Under the pieces are notes generated by a model that was not told the DNA's origin, did not search any database, and saw nothing but the letters and a program-made list of their open reading frames with translations. From Hyphomicrobiaceae bacterium (lineage in GTDB: Bacteria > Pseudomonadota > Alphaproteobacteria > Rhizobiales > Hyphomicrobiaceae): a stretch of 64,000 nt of DNA. The position numbers and the translations under genes are program-made. This document shows, one piece after another, positions 10,963 through 20,014 of the stretch. Numbering within the stretch: position 1 is the stretch's first letter; each line of letters starts with the position of its first letter. The stretch lies in NCBI GenBank assembly GCA_008933705.1, contig WBUN01000001.1:1-64000 (forward strand). Reading direction: 5' to 3'.

Positions 10963-12276
10963 ATGCACAAACAGCGGATCTCCTATGCAGAAGATCCGGG
11001 TCGCATCCGGGAGCTTGCGGCTGCGATCGCCGGCAAACGCCTCTCCCCGGTAAGTCTGGTTCAGCGGTATCTCGATCGCATCGCGGAGGCCGATCCGCAC
11101 GTGCAGTGCTGGCGGGAGGTGGATGGCGAGCGCGCACTCGAGCTTGCCAGGCAGCGCGAGGCGGAGGCGGCCAAGGGGCAGATCCGCGGCGCGCTGCACG
11201 GCGTGCCTGTTGCGATCAAGGACATCATCGACGTCGAAGGCCTGCCGACGCGCGCCAATTGCGCTGCGCGGTCCTCGGTGCCGCCTGCCGACAATGATGC
11301 CGAGATCGTCCTGGCCCTGAAGGCGCAGGGCGCGATTGTCCTGGGCAAAGTCCACACGACGGAGTTCGCCTTCTTCGATCCCTCGCCTGCCCGCAATCCG
11401 CACGACATCGGCCGCACGCCCGGCGGTTCGAGCTCGGGATCGGCCGCTGCCGTGGCAAGCGGCATGGCACCGATGGCGATCGGCACGCAGACGGTTGCCT
11501 CGGTGAACCGCCCTGCCGCCTATTGCGGCATCGCGGCCTTCAAGCCGAGCACGGGCAGCCTGTCGACCTTCGGCATCACGCCGCTCGGACCATCATACGA
11601 CACGCCCGGATTCTACGGCTGGCGTGTCGACGATGCGGTCTACGCCTACGAGGCGGTTGCCCCGGACTTTCTGCGCGCGTCGGGCCGGCAGCGCCAGCCG
11701 GAGAAGCTCGCGATCTCGATCCCTCAGGACCCGCACACGTCGGATGCGGACGCAGACATGAAAGCGATCCTCGATCGGACGGCTGATGCGTTCTCGAACG
11801 CGGGACACGCGGTCGCGCTCCGGCGCGCGCCAATATCGTTCGAGCGGCTGTTTCGGATCCAGCGCTCGACCACGGCTTACGAGGCAGGACGGGCGCTGAA
11901 ATTCCTGCTCGACCAGCCGGCGGGGGCCGTCGGCGAGAAGATCACCGCCCTCATCCGCGAAGGACTGGATATTGGTTCATCGCGCTATCTCGACGAGCGC
12001 GGCGAGATCGATCGCATGCGCGCCGTCTTCTTCGAGGCGGAGGCGGGCACTGACGTCTTCCTGTGGCCGGCCACGCCTTCGACCGCGCCGGAAGGACTGG
12101 CCTGGACCGGCGACCCCAAATACATTTCGCCGTGGACGGCGCTCGGCGGGCCGATCGTATCTGTGCCGGCCGGCTGGGGCGGTAACGGTCTGCCGCTCGG
12201 CTGCATCCTTTCGGCGCGACCGGGCAGCGATGCAGACATGTGCACTTGGGCGCGCATGCTCGCCGAAGCGATCTGA
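10963..12276 (+). CDS. Amidase-signature family hydrolase
   Basis: 437 residues, a cytoplasmic amidase-signature enzyme hydrolysing an unknown amide. The Ser-cisSer-Lys triad is visible: K86 in VAIKDIID, the serine-rich loop GGSSSGSAAAVASG (residues 154-167), and nucleophile S180 in GTQTVASVNRPAAYCG. The two residues before the nucleophile are V-A, where most family members have glycine-containing T-x-G-S. This could alter the oxyanion pocket. I chose the ATG at 10963 (AGGAAGAG upstream) because the family core starts soon after it. The gene is divergent from the peptide-type importer and followed 45 nt later by an amino-acid permease, which suggests an uptake-and-hydrolysis module. Confidence 0.88.
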   Translation: MHKQRISYAEDPGRIRELAAAIAGKRLSPVSLVQRYLDRIAEADPHVQCWREVDGERALELARQREAEAAKGQIRGALHGVPVAIKDIIDVEGLPTRANCAARSSVPPADNDAEIVLALKAQGAIVLGKVHTTEFAFFDPSPARNPHDIGRTPGGSSSGSAAAVASGMAPMAIGTQTVASVNRPAAYCGIAAFKPSTGSLSTFGITPLGPSYDTPGFYGWRVDDAVYAYEAVAPDFLRASGRQRQPEKLAISIPQDPHTSDADADMKAILDRTADAFSNAGHAVALRRAPISFERLFRIQRSTTAYEAGRALKFLLDQPAGAVGEKITALIREGLDIGSSRYLDERGEIDRMRAVFFEAEAGTDVFLWPATPSTAPEGLAWTGDPKYISPWTALGGPIVSVPAGWGGNGLPLGCILSARPGSDADMCTWARMLAEAI

Positions 12277-12321
12277 CCCTGCGCACCGATGTGCACCGTC
12301 TCGACCGAGCCATAGCCGCAG

Positions 12322-13608
12322 ATGCAAGAGGGAAATCGCACCGTGCAGGACAAGGGGCCTCCGTCGGTGGCAGCAGCCGCGACCGCAGCGGTCCCGCTCA
12401 GACGGACACTCACTCTGACGCACACGGTCCTGTACGGGCTTGGCGTGACCATCGGGGCCGGCATCTACGTCCTGATCGGCGCCGCCGCGGCGCGGGCGGG
12501 CATGCATGCGCCGGTGGCGTTCGTGCTGGCCGCCATCCTGATTGCCCTGACGGGCGCGTCGTTCGCCGAGCTGGCCGGGCGCACTCCGTTGGCGGCGGGC
12601 GAGGCCGCCTACGTCCGCGAGGCGTTCCGTTCGGACCGGTTTGCCACAGCCGTCGGTCTGCTGGTCGTCGCCATGGCCATTGTGTCGGCGGCGGCGATCA
12701 GCGTCGGCGGCGCCGGCTATGTGGCCGTGTTCCTGGCACTGCCGCAGCCCGTGCTGGTTGCGGGTATCGTATTCATCATGGGGGCTGTTGCCGCATGGGG
12801 CATCAAGGAATCCGTCACCTTTGCCGGCACCATGACCGTCATCGAGGTGGGGGGATTGCTCATGCTGGTCATCGCAGGCGCAGTCACCGGCAACGATGTT
12901 GTCACGCGGTTGCCGGAGGTGGTGCCGCCCCTCCATCCGGAAGCCGTGGCCGGCATTCTGAGCGCCGCCTTGCTGGCGGTATTCGCCTTTATCGGCTTCG
13001 AGACGGTCGTCAACCTTGCCGAGGAGGTGCACGATCCCAAGCGGATGGTGCCGCGCGCAATCCTGCTGACGCTGGTGCTGACGACGCTGCTCTATGTTCT
13101 GGTCGTGTGGGTGGCCCTGGTGGCCGTCTCGCCGGCGGAGCTGGCGCGGTCGAGCGCACCGCTGGCCCTCGTGTTCGAGCGCCTCACCGGTGGTTCCCAG
13201 CGCACCATGAGCGCGATTGCCATCGTTGCCACGCTCAACGGCATCATCGTGCAGATCATCATGGCATCGCGCGTGCTCTATGGCCTGGCCAGGCAAGGCA
13301 ACCTGCCGCGCGCATTCCAGGATGTGAACGCGGTGACGCAAACGCCCTTGTTTGCAACTGCGGCTACGACTGTGCTGGTGGCAGCGCTGGCCCTGTTGCT
13401 GCCGTTGGAGCACTTGGCGGACATCACGTCACGCATCACCTTGGCCATATTCGCCATCGTCAACGCGGCGCTGATCCGCATCAAGCAACGAGGAGACAGC
13501 ATGGGCTCGCGTGCCTTTGTGGCGCCGGCGTGGGTGCCGTGGGCGGGCCTCGTAAGCTGCGTCGGGCTGCTTGTCGCAGATCTGGCGCTGGGTGTGGCGC
13601 TCCGATGA
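12322..13608 (+). CDS. APC-superfamily amino acid permease
   Basis: 428 residues if started at the ATG at 12322. A GTG at 12343 with GAGGG 10 nt upstream is an equally good start and would give 421. It is an inner-membrane secondary transporter with 12 hydrophobic segments. TVLYGLGVTIGAGIYVLIG in helix 1 is the APC substrate-binding motif, and FAFIGFETVVNLAEEVHDPKRMVPRAI is the conserved helix 6-loop motif. Its location directly after the amidase suggests transport of the amide substrate or the amino acid released. Confidence 0.87.
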   Translation: MQEGNRTVQDKGPPSVAAAATAAVPLRRTLTLTHTVLYGLGVTIGAGIYVLIGAAAARAGMHAPVAFVLAAILIALTGASFAELAGRTPLAAGEAAYVREAFRSDRFATAVGLLVVAMAIVSAAAISVGGAGYVAVFLALPQPVLVAGIVFIMGAVAAWGIKESVTFAGTMTVIEVGGLLMLVIAGAVTGNDVVTRLPEVVPPLHPEAVAGILSAALLAVFAFIGFETVVNLAEEVHDPKRMVPRAILLTLVLTTLLYVLVVWVALVAVSPAELARSSAPLALVFERLTGGSQRTMSAIAIVATLNGIIVQIIMASRVLYGLARQGNLPRAFQDVNAVTQTPLFATAATTVLVAALALLLPLEHLADITSRITLAIFAIVNAALIRIKQRGDSMGSRAFVAPAWVPWAGLVSCVGLLVADLALGVALR

Positions 13609-13625
13609 TCAGTGCGGCCGGCCGG

Positions 13626-14015
13626 CTAGTCGATCTCCCGCACCGACATCACGCGAAACGTGCGCAGCACGCCGTCCTGCTCCTTGATCGAGACGTACTC
13701 GCCCGGAACGAAGGCGTGCCGCTCGAAGCGGAAGCCGGCTTCATCCTGGCTCGGATCGCCGTGGATGTCATAGTGAAATGCCCACGCACCCCCGCGCTTG
13801 TGGACGATGTGGCCGACCTCTTCCTTCTCATGTGCCCAGAACCGGCGGACGCGGCATCGATCGCGCAACTCCTTCCATGCGGCGAGGTCGATCTGGCCTT
13901 TGTCGTCGAGAGGCGCAATGAAGTCATAGCCGCGCTCCCGGCTGCCGCTCGGAAATTCGTGATCGCGTGCCAGCTCCAGCCGCACGCGTCGCAGCATCTT
14001 CTCAGCGTCCGTCAT
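13626..14015 (-). CDS. Conserved hypothetical protein, 129 residues
   Basis: I do not recognise a named family. The protein is soluble and charged, with no signal peptide or membrane segment. It has an N-terminal helix (TDAEKMLRRVRLELARDHEFPSG) and a central part with several aromatic and histidine residues (FWAHEKEEVGHIVHKRGGAWAFHYDIHG). A beta-rich C-terminus follows (HAFVPGEYVSIKEQDGVLRTFRV). It starts 12 nt after the stop of the upstream universal stress protein on the same strand, so both probably form one operon that may respond to the FNR-type box at 14933. A stress-associated role is inferred from context only. Confidence 0.7.
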   Translation of the reverse strand: MTDAEKMLRRVRLELARDHEFPSGSRERGYDFIAPLDDKGQIDLAAWKELRDRCRVRRFWAHEKEEVGHIVHKRGGAWAFHYDIHGDPSQDEAGFRFERHAFVPGEYVSIKEQDGVLRTFRVMSVREID

Positions 14016-14027
14016 GGTCAGGCATCC

Positions 14028-14867
14028 TCAATGCGAGAAGAGCACCGGTATGGTCATGGCCTTCAGGATGTGACGGGTCACCCCGCTGAACGCAAATTCG
14101 CGCAAGCGCGAATGGCCGTAGGCACCGAGCACCAGCAGGTCGGCATTCTGGGCCTTGGCCTGCTCGTGGATGGTCTCGCCGACCGAATGCTTGACGGTGG
14201 TGATATTCGCGGTCGTGAGCTTGATGCCGTGCCGGGCCAGGGCGGCGGCCAACTCGACATCCGGCAATACACCTTCGCGCGATTCACCCTCCTCGACGAC
14301 AGTGAACAGGTTGACACTCTCGGCGCGCTTGAGGAAAGGCAGCGCGTCGAACACGGCACGGGCCGACTCGCGGCGGCCGTTCCATGCCACGCTGATCCTC
14401 TTCGGGAAGCCCGTGGACCGATCGTTGTTGGGGACGACGTAGACCGGCCGGCCGCTCTCGATAGCCAGTCGCTCGGGAAAATCGAGCATGACCGAGAGGT
14501 CCCAGTCGGGGTCGGACTGGCTCGCCACGATCAGGTCCGCTGCGCGCCCGTGATCCATCACGACTTTGGCTGGATCGCGACGCTCGGAAGTGACAACGCG
14601 CCACTCCGCAACGAACGGCTGACCAGACGTAACCTCGTTGAACGCGGCCTTCACGCTCTCGGTATCTTCGTTGATGCGCCGTTTGATGCTGCCGATGATC
14701 TCGGCCGGCAGGCGCAGTGGGCCCGGAGGCGTCATGAGGTAGGCGGGGAACACATGCAGACCGATCAGGTGAGCCTCAAAACCGCGTGCCAGGTCCGCAC
14801 CACGCGTCACAATCTGCCGGGCGCGCCGCTCATCATTCAGATGCAGCAAGATCGTCTTGATGGTCAT
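14028..14867 (-). CDS. Universal stress protein, tandem UspA domains
   Basis: 279 residues made of two UspA folds (about 1-140 and 150-279). The C-terminal domain keeps the ATP-binding style motif V-L-G-A-Y-G-H-S-R-L-R-E-F followed by SGVTRHIL. The N-terminal domain lacks a full glycine motif. Such tandem proteins bind nucleotides and support survival under stress or low oxygen in related bacteria. The start ATG at 14867 lies 66 nt downstream of a perfect FNR/FixK-type box (14933-14946) shared with the divergent acetyltransferase gene. It is a close relative of the protein at 20969-21814. Confidence 0.9.
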   Translation of the reverse strand: MTIKTILLHLNDERRARQIVTRGADLARGFEAHLIGLHVFPAYLMTPPGPLRLPAEIIGSIKRRINEDTESVKAAFNEVTSGQPFVAEWRVVTSERRDPAKVVMDHGRAADLIVASQSDPDWDLSVMLDFPERLAIESGRPVYVVPNNDRSTGFPKRISVAWNGRRESARAVFDALPFLKRAESVNLFTVVEEGESREGVLPDVELAAALARHGIKLTTANITTVKHSVGETIHEQAKAQNADLLVLGAYGHSRLREFAFSGVTRHILKAMTIPVLFSH

Positions 14868-14932
14868 GTAGGCTCAACTCCTCGGGTTTCGGCGCAATTG
14901 CTGCGATTATCGAATTCGTGCGCCGCCAGGCC

Positions 14933-14946
14933 TTGATCGGGATCAA
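14933..14946. promoter_or_regulatory. FNR/FixK-type box 1
   Basis: The palindrome TTGATCGGGATCAA matches TTGAY-N4-RTCAA exactly. It lies between a universal stress protein gene (start 14867, minus) and the acyl-CoA synthetase/GNAT gene (start 15075, plus), so it could control either or both. Confidence 0.75.
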
Positions 14947-15074
14947 CGCTCCGGGCGCCGCCGCGATGAGATATCCTGGCTCGCCGGATCTATCCTCCGT
15001 TGCGGGTCACGAATCGGCTCGCATTCTCGATCAGTACTTGAAGCCAGCTACCGCCATACGCGCGCCGAGGGCAT

Positions 15075-17753
15075 ATGACAATCCGCAATCTCGAATTCCT
15101 TCTCAAGCCGAGATCGGTTGCGCTTGTCGGCGCAAGCACGCGGCCGGGGAGCATCGGCCTCATCACGGCGCGCAATCTGCTCGGGGGAGGCTTCAAGGGG
15201 CCGGTATGGCCGGTCAATCCCAAACATCCTGCCATCGAGGGTCAAACGTGCTATCCGTCGGTTGCCGATCTGCCGGGCGTGCCGGATTTGGGCGTCGTGG
15301 TGACCCCGCCAGCGGTCGTGCCCGCGGTCATTGCCGAGCTTGGAAGGATAGGCACGCGCGCGGCCGTCGTGATAACGGCGGGGATACGAGATCGCCTCAA
15401 GCAGGAGATGCTCGACGCGGCACGCCCATACAATCTGCGCATTCAGGGGCCGAATTGCGTCGGCCTGATGGTGCCGGGCCTGGGCCTCAACGCCAGTTTC
15501 TCCCATCAGCCGCCGCTTGCCGGAGGGCTGGCGTTTCTGTCCCAGTCGGGAGCCTTGATCACGGCTATCATCGACTGGGCGCGCGGGCACGGCGTCGGGT
15601 TCTCCGACGTCGTCTCCCTGGGCGACATGGCTGACGCCGACTTCGGCGACCTGCTCGACTACTTCGCCGGTGATTCGAAAAGCCGCGCCATTCTGCTTTA
15701 CATGGAATCGGTTACGCACGCGCCGAAGTTCCTGTCGGCTGCGCGCCGTGCCGCTCGCACCAAGCCGGTGATCGTCGTGAAGACGGGCCGCTCCGCGACT
15801 GGCGCCAAAGCCGCGTTGTCGCATACGGGCGCACTGGCCGGAGCTGACGCGGCCTACGAAGCGGCATTCCGACGAGCGGGCGTTCTGCGTGTGCGCGAGC
15901 TCGATGATCTGTTCAGCGCCGCGGAGATACTCGCGCATCACCCTCAAGTGCAGGGCGATCGTCTGGCAATATTGACCAACGGCGGGGGCGCCGGCGTTCT
16001 GGCTGCAGACCGCCTCGGTGAGCTCCACGGCAGCCTGGCCGTGCTGTCGGATGCAGCCAAGGCATCTTTGGACAGGGTGTTGCCGCCCACGTGGTCGCAC
16101 GGCAACCCGGTCGACATCATCGGCGACGCGGACCCTGAGCGTTATGTGCGTGCGCTCGAGATCTTGATGGATCAGGGCGATGCAGATGCAATTCTGGTGA
16201 TGAACTGCCCGACCGCCCTCTCCTCCAGCACCGTCGTTGCCGAGCGGGTGGTAGAAACGATAGAGCGGCGCAAGCACGAGGGACGCGGGACCAAGCCAGT
16301 GATCACCAATTGGCTCGGCGATGAGGCTAGCCGCGACGCACGCAAGCTCTTCGCAGCGAAGGGCATCGCCAGCTTTGCGACGCCGGCCGATGCGATCGAC
16401 GGCTTCATGCAGCTCGTGCGCTACTCGCGTGCACAGGAAGAGCTGATGCGCACGCCGTCGTCTTTGGCGTACGACCTCGGTCTCAAGACCGAGCAGGCGA
16501 ATTCGATCGTCAGCGACGTCATTGCAGCGCAGCGCTCCGTTCTTTCGGAGGTCGAGGCGAAGGACCTGCTTGCGGCATATGGCATTCCAGTGGTGCCAAC
16601 CGAGGTCGCGCGCGATCCTCAAGAGGTCGGAGCGAAGGCGGCTCGCTGGATTGCCGAGCACGGCTCGTGCGTTGTGAAGATCCTGTCGGACGACATTCCC
16701 CACAAGTCCGACATCGGCGGCGTCCGGTTGGGGCTCGAACGGGCCGACGAAGCCCGTCAGGCGGCGCAAGACATCCTGTCCCGGGCCGCGCGCCTCAGAC
16801 CCGATGCGCGCATCAAGGGGTTCACGGTGCAGCCGATGATCCGCCGCAAGAATGCGCACGAACTGATCGTCGGCATGTCGGTCGACCAGACCTTCGGGCC
16901 GCTTCTCATGTTCGGCGCCGGTGGTACGGCCGTGGAGGTCGTGCACGACACGGCACATGCGCTGCCGCCGCTGGACGTCAATCTTGCCAACGATCTCATG
17001 CGGCAGACGCGGATCTGGCAACTGCTGCAGGGCTATCGTGATCGCCCCCCCGCCGATCTTGCCCGCATAGCAGAGGTGTTGGTCCGCTTCAGCTACCTCG
17101 TTGCCCGGCACCCCGACATCCGCGAGATCGACATCAATCCCCTGCTCGCCGACGACAAGGGTGCGATCGTGCTTGACGCGCGGGTGAAGGTCGAGGACAC
17201 CGAAAGAAGCCAGCGCACCGCCATGGCCATCCGGCCCTATCCCGCACAGTGGACCAAGGAGATCGAACTCGCCTCCATCGGATCTCTGTGGCTTCGCCCC
17301 ATCCGCCCTGAGGACGAGGTGCTCTACGCCGACTTCTTTGCGCACCTGACACCGCAGGACCAGCGATTGCGGTTCTTCACGGCAGCACCCGACCTTTCGC
17401 ATCGGTTCTTGGCGCGCCTGACGCAGATCGACTATGCGCGCGAGATGGCGTTTGTGGCCATTGCCAAGGAGACGGGCGCCCTGCTTGGCGTTTCGCGGTT
17501 CGTCGCCGATCCGGACTACACTCAGGGCGAATACGCGGTTCTGGTCCGCTCCGATCTCAAGGGCCACGGCCTCGGTTGGCAGCTGATGCGCCACCTCATC
17601 GCTTACGCGCGATCGGAAGAGCTCGATCAGCTGCACGGGTCGGTCCTGGCCGGAAACACCACCATGCTGGAGATGTGCGACAAGCTCGGCTTCTCGATCG
17701 GACCCGAGCCCGGGGACCCGGCAGTGCGAAGAGTCGTCTTGAATTTGAGATGA
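15075..17753 (+). CDS. Acyl-CoA synthetase (NDP-forming)-like / GNAT protein acetyltransferase fusion
   Basis: 892 residues with the PatZ/Pka-type architecture. It has a CoA-binding Rossmann domain (about 8-135, SVALVGASTRPGSIG), succinyl-CoA-ligase-like domains (about 150-450) and an ATP-grasp domain (about 470-690). The ATP-grasp domain carries VVKILSDDIPHKSDIGGVRLGL near 533. A C-terminal GNAT domain (about 720-890) has the acetyl-CoA loop K-G-H-G-L-G near 820. In characterised relatives the GNAT domain acetylates lysines on acyl-CoA synthetases and other enzymes, and the large domain senses CoA metabolites. The FNR/FixK-type box at 14933 lies 128 nt upstream, implying induction at low oxygen. 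Whether the synthetase domains are catalytic cannot be told here. Confidence 0.88.
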   Translation: MTIRNLEFLLKPRSVALVGASTRPGSIGLITARNLLGGGFKGPVWPVNPKHPAIEGQTCYPSVADLPGVPDLGVVVTPPAVVPAVIAELGRIGTRAAVVITAGIRDRLKQEMLDAARPYNLRIQGPNCVGLMVPGLGLNASFSHQPPLAGGLAFLSQSGALITAIIDWARGHGVGFSDVVSLGDMADADFGDLLDYFAGDSKSRAILLYMESVTHAPKFLSAARRAARTKPVIVVKTGRSATGAKAALSHTGALAGADAAYEAAFRRAGVLRVRELDDLFSAAEILAHHPQVQGDRLAILTNGGGAGVLAADRLGELHGSLAVLSDAAKASLDRVLPPTWSHGNPVDIIGDADPERYVRALEILMDQGDADAILVMNCPTALSSSTVVAERVVETIERRKHEGRGTKPVITNWLGDEASRDARKLFAAKGIASFATPADAIDGFMQLVRYSRAQEELMRTPSSLAYDLGLKTEQANSIVSDVIAAQRSVLSEVEAKDLLAAYGIPVVPTEVARDPQEVGAKAARWIAEHGSCVVKILSDDIPHKSDIGGVRLGLERADEARQAAQDILSRAARLRPDARIKGFTVQPMIRRKNAHELIVGMSVDQTFGPLLMFGAGGTAVEVVHDTAHALPPLDVNLANDLMRQTRIWQLLQGYRDRPPADLARIAEVLVRFSYLVARHPDIREIDINPLLADDKGAIVLDARVKVEDTERSQRTAMAIRPYPAQWTKEIELASIGSLWLRPIRPEDEVLYADFFAHLTPQDQRLRFFTAAPDLSHRFLARLTQIDYAREMAFVAIAKETGALLGVSRFVADPDYTQGEYAVLVRSDLKGHGLGWQLMRHLIAYARSEELDQLHGSVLAGNTTMLEMCDKLGFSIGPEPGDPAVRRVVLNLR

Positions 17754-17949
17754 AGCTGCGGCGTGCTCTGCACGGGCCGCAGGCAACCTGATCATGTTCA
17801 CCAACGCCTCACCATCTTCGCTGCATATTTCAAGGTATGGGCGCGTTTGCATTTGAAAGATTCTGGACCGGAGAGGCAGGCTAGCGTAGGTACTTTCTCA
17901 TCCGGGCTTACTGCCCATTGCGACGCAAGGCTCCTCGCGGTCTGCCGGT

Positions 17950-19854
17950 ATGCAGAGATTTGGTTCGCAGATGCTGGAAGCCGCACTGCAGACTGCAGTC
18001 GGCGCGGTCCTGATCATCGATGAGAATGGGCTCATCCAGAATCTCAATCCTGCCTGCGAAAAGGTATTCGGCTACTCCCAGTGGGAGCTGCTGGGGCAGA
18101 ACGTCAGCGTTCTCATGCCCGAGCCCTATCGCAGCCGGCATGATGGCTACATCCAGCACTATCTCAAGACCGGCGAACGCAAGATCATAGGCATCGGCCG
18201 TCAGGTCATGGGCCGACGCAAGAGCGGTGCCATCTTTCCCATACACCTTTCAGTGAGCGTCTTCGAAGCTGAAGGCCGGAAGTATTTCACAGGCATCGTC
18301 ATCGATCTGGCTGGCCAACGCGATACCGATGTCCTGCGAGAGCAGGCGTTGTTCCAGGCGATCTTCAACCACCTGCCCGACGCGGTCCTCATCATCGATC
18401 CGTCCGGCAAGATCGTTCTCTGCAATCCTGCGGTAACACGCGTTTTCGGCTACCCACCCGAAGAATTGATCGGCCAGTCGACATCCGTTCTTTATGCAAG
18501 TGCGGCTGAGCACGAACGCGTGCGCAAGCTCGACGAGCACCTGCAGGAGGTGGAGACGCATGAGCCCATGACGATCCGCTTCCGGCGCAAGTCGGGCGAG
18601 GAGTTTCCCTCAGAGACCGTCGCATCGGCGCTCCGCGATCAGCAGGGAAGATTCTTGGGCTTCGTGTCGCTCAATCGCGACGTGAGCCAGCAGGTCGTGC
18701 AGGATGAGGCCCTGCGCAAGTCGCAGCGTATGGAAGTCGTGGGGCAGCTGACGGGCGGCATCGCTCATGATTTCAACAATCTGCTCACGATCATCACGGG
18801 CAATCACGAGCTCCTCGAAATGGAGCTGAGGGACAAGGATCAGCGGGATCTCCTGCGAAGAGCCAACGAGGCGGCCCTCATGGGGGCCCGGCTTACCAAT
18901 CGCCTGCTGACATTCGCACGTCGGCGGCGTCTCGAGCCGGTGGTGCTCGACCTCAACGACCAGGTGCTCGCGATGGCCGAGCTGCTGCGCCGCACGCTCG
19001 GTGAGACGGTCGCGCTCAGCACCTTGCTTGCGCCCCATCTCTGGTCGGTCCGCGCCGACCCGAGCGAGATCGAGAATGCCGTGCTCAATCTTGCGATCAA
19101 CGCGCGCGATGCCATGCCTACCGGAGGCAAGCTTCTGATCGAGACGAGCAACGCCGTTCTACAAGAGCGTGATGTGGCAAGCGAGATTGGGGTCAATCCC
19201 GGCGACTACGTGCGTCTGTCCGTCTCCGATACCGGGGTAGGCATGACACCGTCGGTGCTGGCGCGTGTCTTCGAGCCCTTCTTCACGACCAAGGAGCCGG
19301 GCAAAGGGACAGGACTTGGGCTCAGTGTGATCTACGGCTTCGTCAAGCAATCGGGCGGGCACGTGACGGTCTACAGCGAGCTCAACAAGGGTACGACGGT
19401 CAATCTCTACCTGCCGCGCGTGAAAACGTCGACTGCAGCCGAGACGGATGCGTTGCATGCAGCTGCCCAACCGCCCGTCGCAGGCGAGACGGTTCTGCTG
19501 GTGGAAGACAATGCGCAGGTGCGCATTGTTACGTCGAAGCGCCTGAAGAATCTCGGCTATGGGGTGATCGAGGCGGGGAACGCAGCTGCAGCGATAGAGG
19601 TGCTGAACTCCGGGCAGAAGGTGGACCTCGTGTTCAGCGATGTGGTCATGCCCGGCGGCATGTCCGGCTTCGACCTTGCCAAATGGATGCGGCAGAACGC
19701 GCCCGGTACACGGGTGCTGCTCACATCCGGGTTTGCGGAGGACATAGCACGCTCGGGCGAGGCCGCCTTGTCGGAGCTGGAAATACTGCGCAAACCCTAT
19801 TCCGGCGCGGAACTGGCTCGAGCATTGCGCAGGGCATTGGACAGTAGCGCCTAG
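17950..19854 (+). CDS. FixL-type haem-PAS hybrid histidine kinase
   Basis: 634 residues and no membrane segment. Domains are PAS1 (about 10-125), PAS2 (135-250), a phosphoacceptor H-box with H273 (QLTGGIAHDFNNLL), a HATPase (DTGVGM 427-432, KGTGLGLSVIYG), and a C-terminal receiver with D564 (FSDVVMPGG). PAS1 aligns without gaps to the FixL haem pocket. H64 in RSRHDGY corresponds to the haem ligand His200 of Bradyrhizobium FixL. I79 corresponds to I215, R84 in IIGIGR to Arg220, and L100 to L236. It should therefore bind haem and sense O2. Unlike classical FixL it ends in a receiver, and no NarL-type FixJ is adjacent. The convergent neighbour is an OmpR-type regulator. The ATG at 17950 lacks a strong ribosome site but fits the PAS start. 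Confidence 0.88.
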   Translation: MQRFGSQMLEAALQTAVGAVLIIDENGLIQNLNPACEKVFGYSQWELLGQNVSVLMPEPYRSRHDGYIQHYLKTGERKIIGIGRQVMGRRKSGAIFPIHLSVSVFEAEGRKYFTGIVIDLAGQRDTDVLREQALFQAIFNHLPDAVLIIDPSGKIVLCNPAVTRVFGYPPEELIGQSTSVLYASAAEHERVRKLDEHLQEVETHEPMTIRFRRKSGEEFPSETVASALRDQQGRFLGFVSLNRDVSQQVVQDEALRKSQRMEVVGQLTGGIAHDFNNLLTIITGNHELLEMELRDKDQRDLLRRANEAALMGARLTNRLLTFARRRRLEPVVLDLNDQVLAMAELLRRTLGETVALSTLLAPHLWSVRADPSEIENAVLNLAINARDAMPTGGKLLIETSNAVLQERDVASEIGVNPGDYVRLSVSDTGVGMTPSVLARVFEPFFTTKEPGKGTGLGLSVIYGFVKQSGGHVTVYSELNKGTTVNLYLPRVKTSTAAETDALHAAAQPPVAGETVLLVEDNAQVRIVTSKRLKNLGYGVIEAGNAAAAIEVLNSGQKVDLVFSDVVMPGGMSGFDLAKWMRQNAPGTRVLLTSGFAEDIARSGEAALSELEILRKPYSGAELARALRRALDSSA

Positions 19855-19866
19855 TGTCCCGAAGCG

Positions 19867-19907
19867 GAAGTTCGCCCACCTTCGAGGCACCCATGGTCGC
19901 GAACTTC
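19867..19907 (+). repeat. Extragenic palindrome, copy B of a repeated family
   Basis: Arms GAAGTTCGC (19867-19875) and GCGAACTTC (19899-19907) surround a 23-nt loop. The flanks match copy A at 9161-9200 on the other strand: GTCCCG just left, and GGA-TCAAAGGGG just right. It lies 12 nt after the hybrid kinase stop, in the gap between convergent genes. Confidence 0.6.
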
Positions 19908-19920
19908 GGATTCAAAGGGG

Positions 19921-19947
19921 ACACTGGATTCCTATGATTTCCAGTGT
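19921..19947. repeat. Small hairpin in the kinase/regulator gap
   Basis: 8-bp arms ACACTGGA (19921-19928) and TCCAGTGT (19940-19947) with an 11-nt loop. It follows directly on the copy B palindrome and precedes a further long inverted repeat. The three together fill the gap between the convergent genes and may act as a bidirectional transcription end. Confidence 0.5.
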
Positions 19948-19952
19948 GGTTT

Positions 19953-20010
19953 GTGGTTCAGAAGTTCCCTCGCAACCTCGCCGCAAGGGTGGGGGGAACC
20001 TCTGAACCAC
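19953..20010. repeat. 17-nt inverted repeat, extragenic
   Basis: Arms at 19953-19969 (GTGGTTCAGAAGTTCCC) and 19994-20010 pair at 16 of 17 positions around a 24-nt loop. The right arm with its flank (19993-20013) matches 25691-25711 at 19 of 21 positions, so this is a second dispersed intergenic motif. The hairpin ends 5 nt before the response-regulator stop. Confidence 0.6.
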
Positions 20011-20014
20011 CACA

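Noticed and set aside
15048..17852. Very long minus-strand reading frame opposite the acetyltransferase gene
   Set aside because: It has no recognisable domain and mirrors the GC-rich codon pattern of the real plus-strand gene. Similar antisense frames occur opposite many genes here (1763-3652, 6027-7994, 8952-10913, 43387-45309 and 48202-50133).
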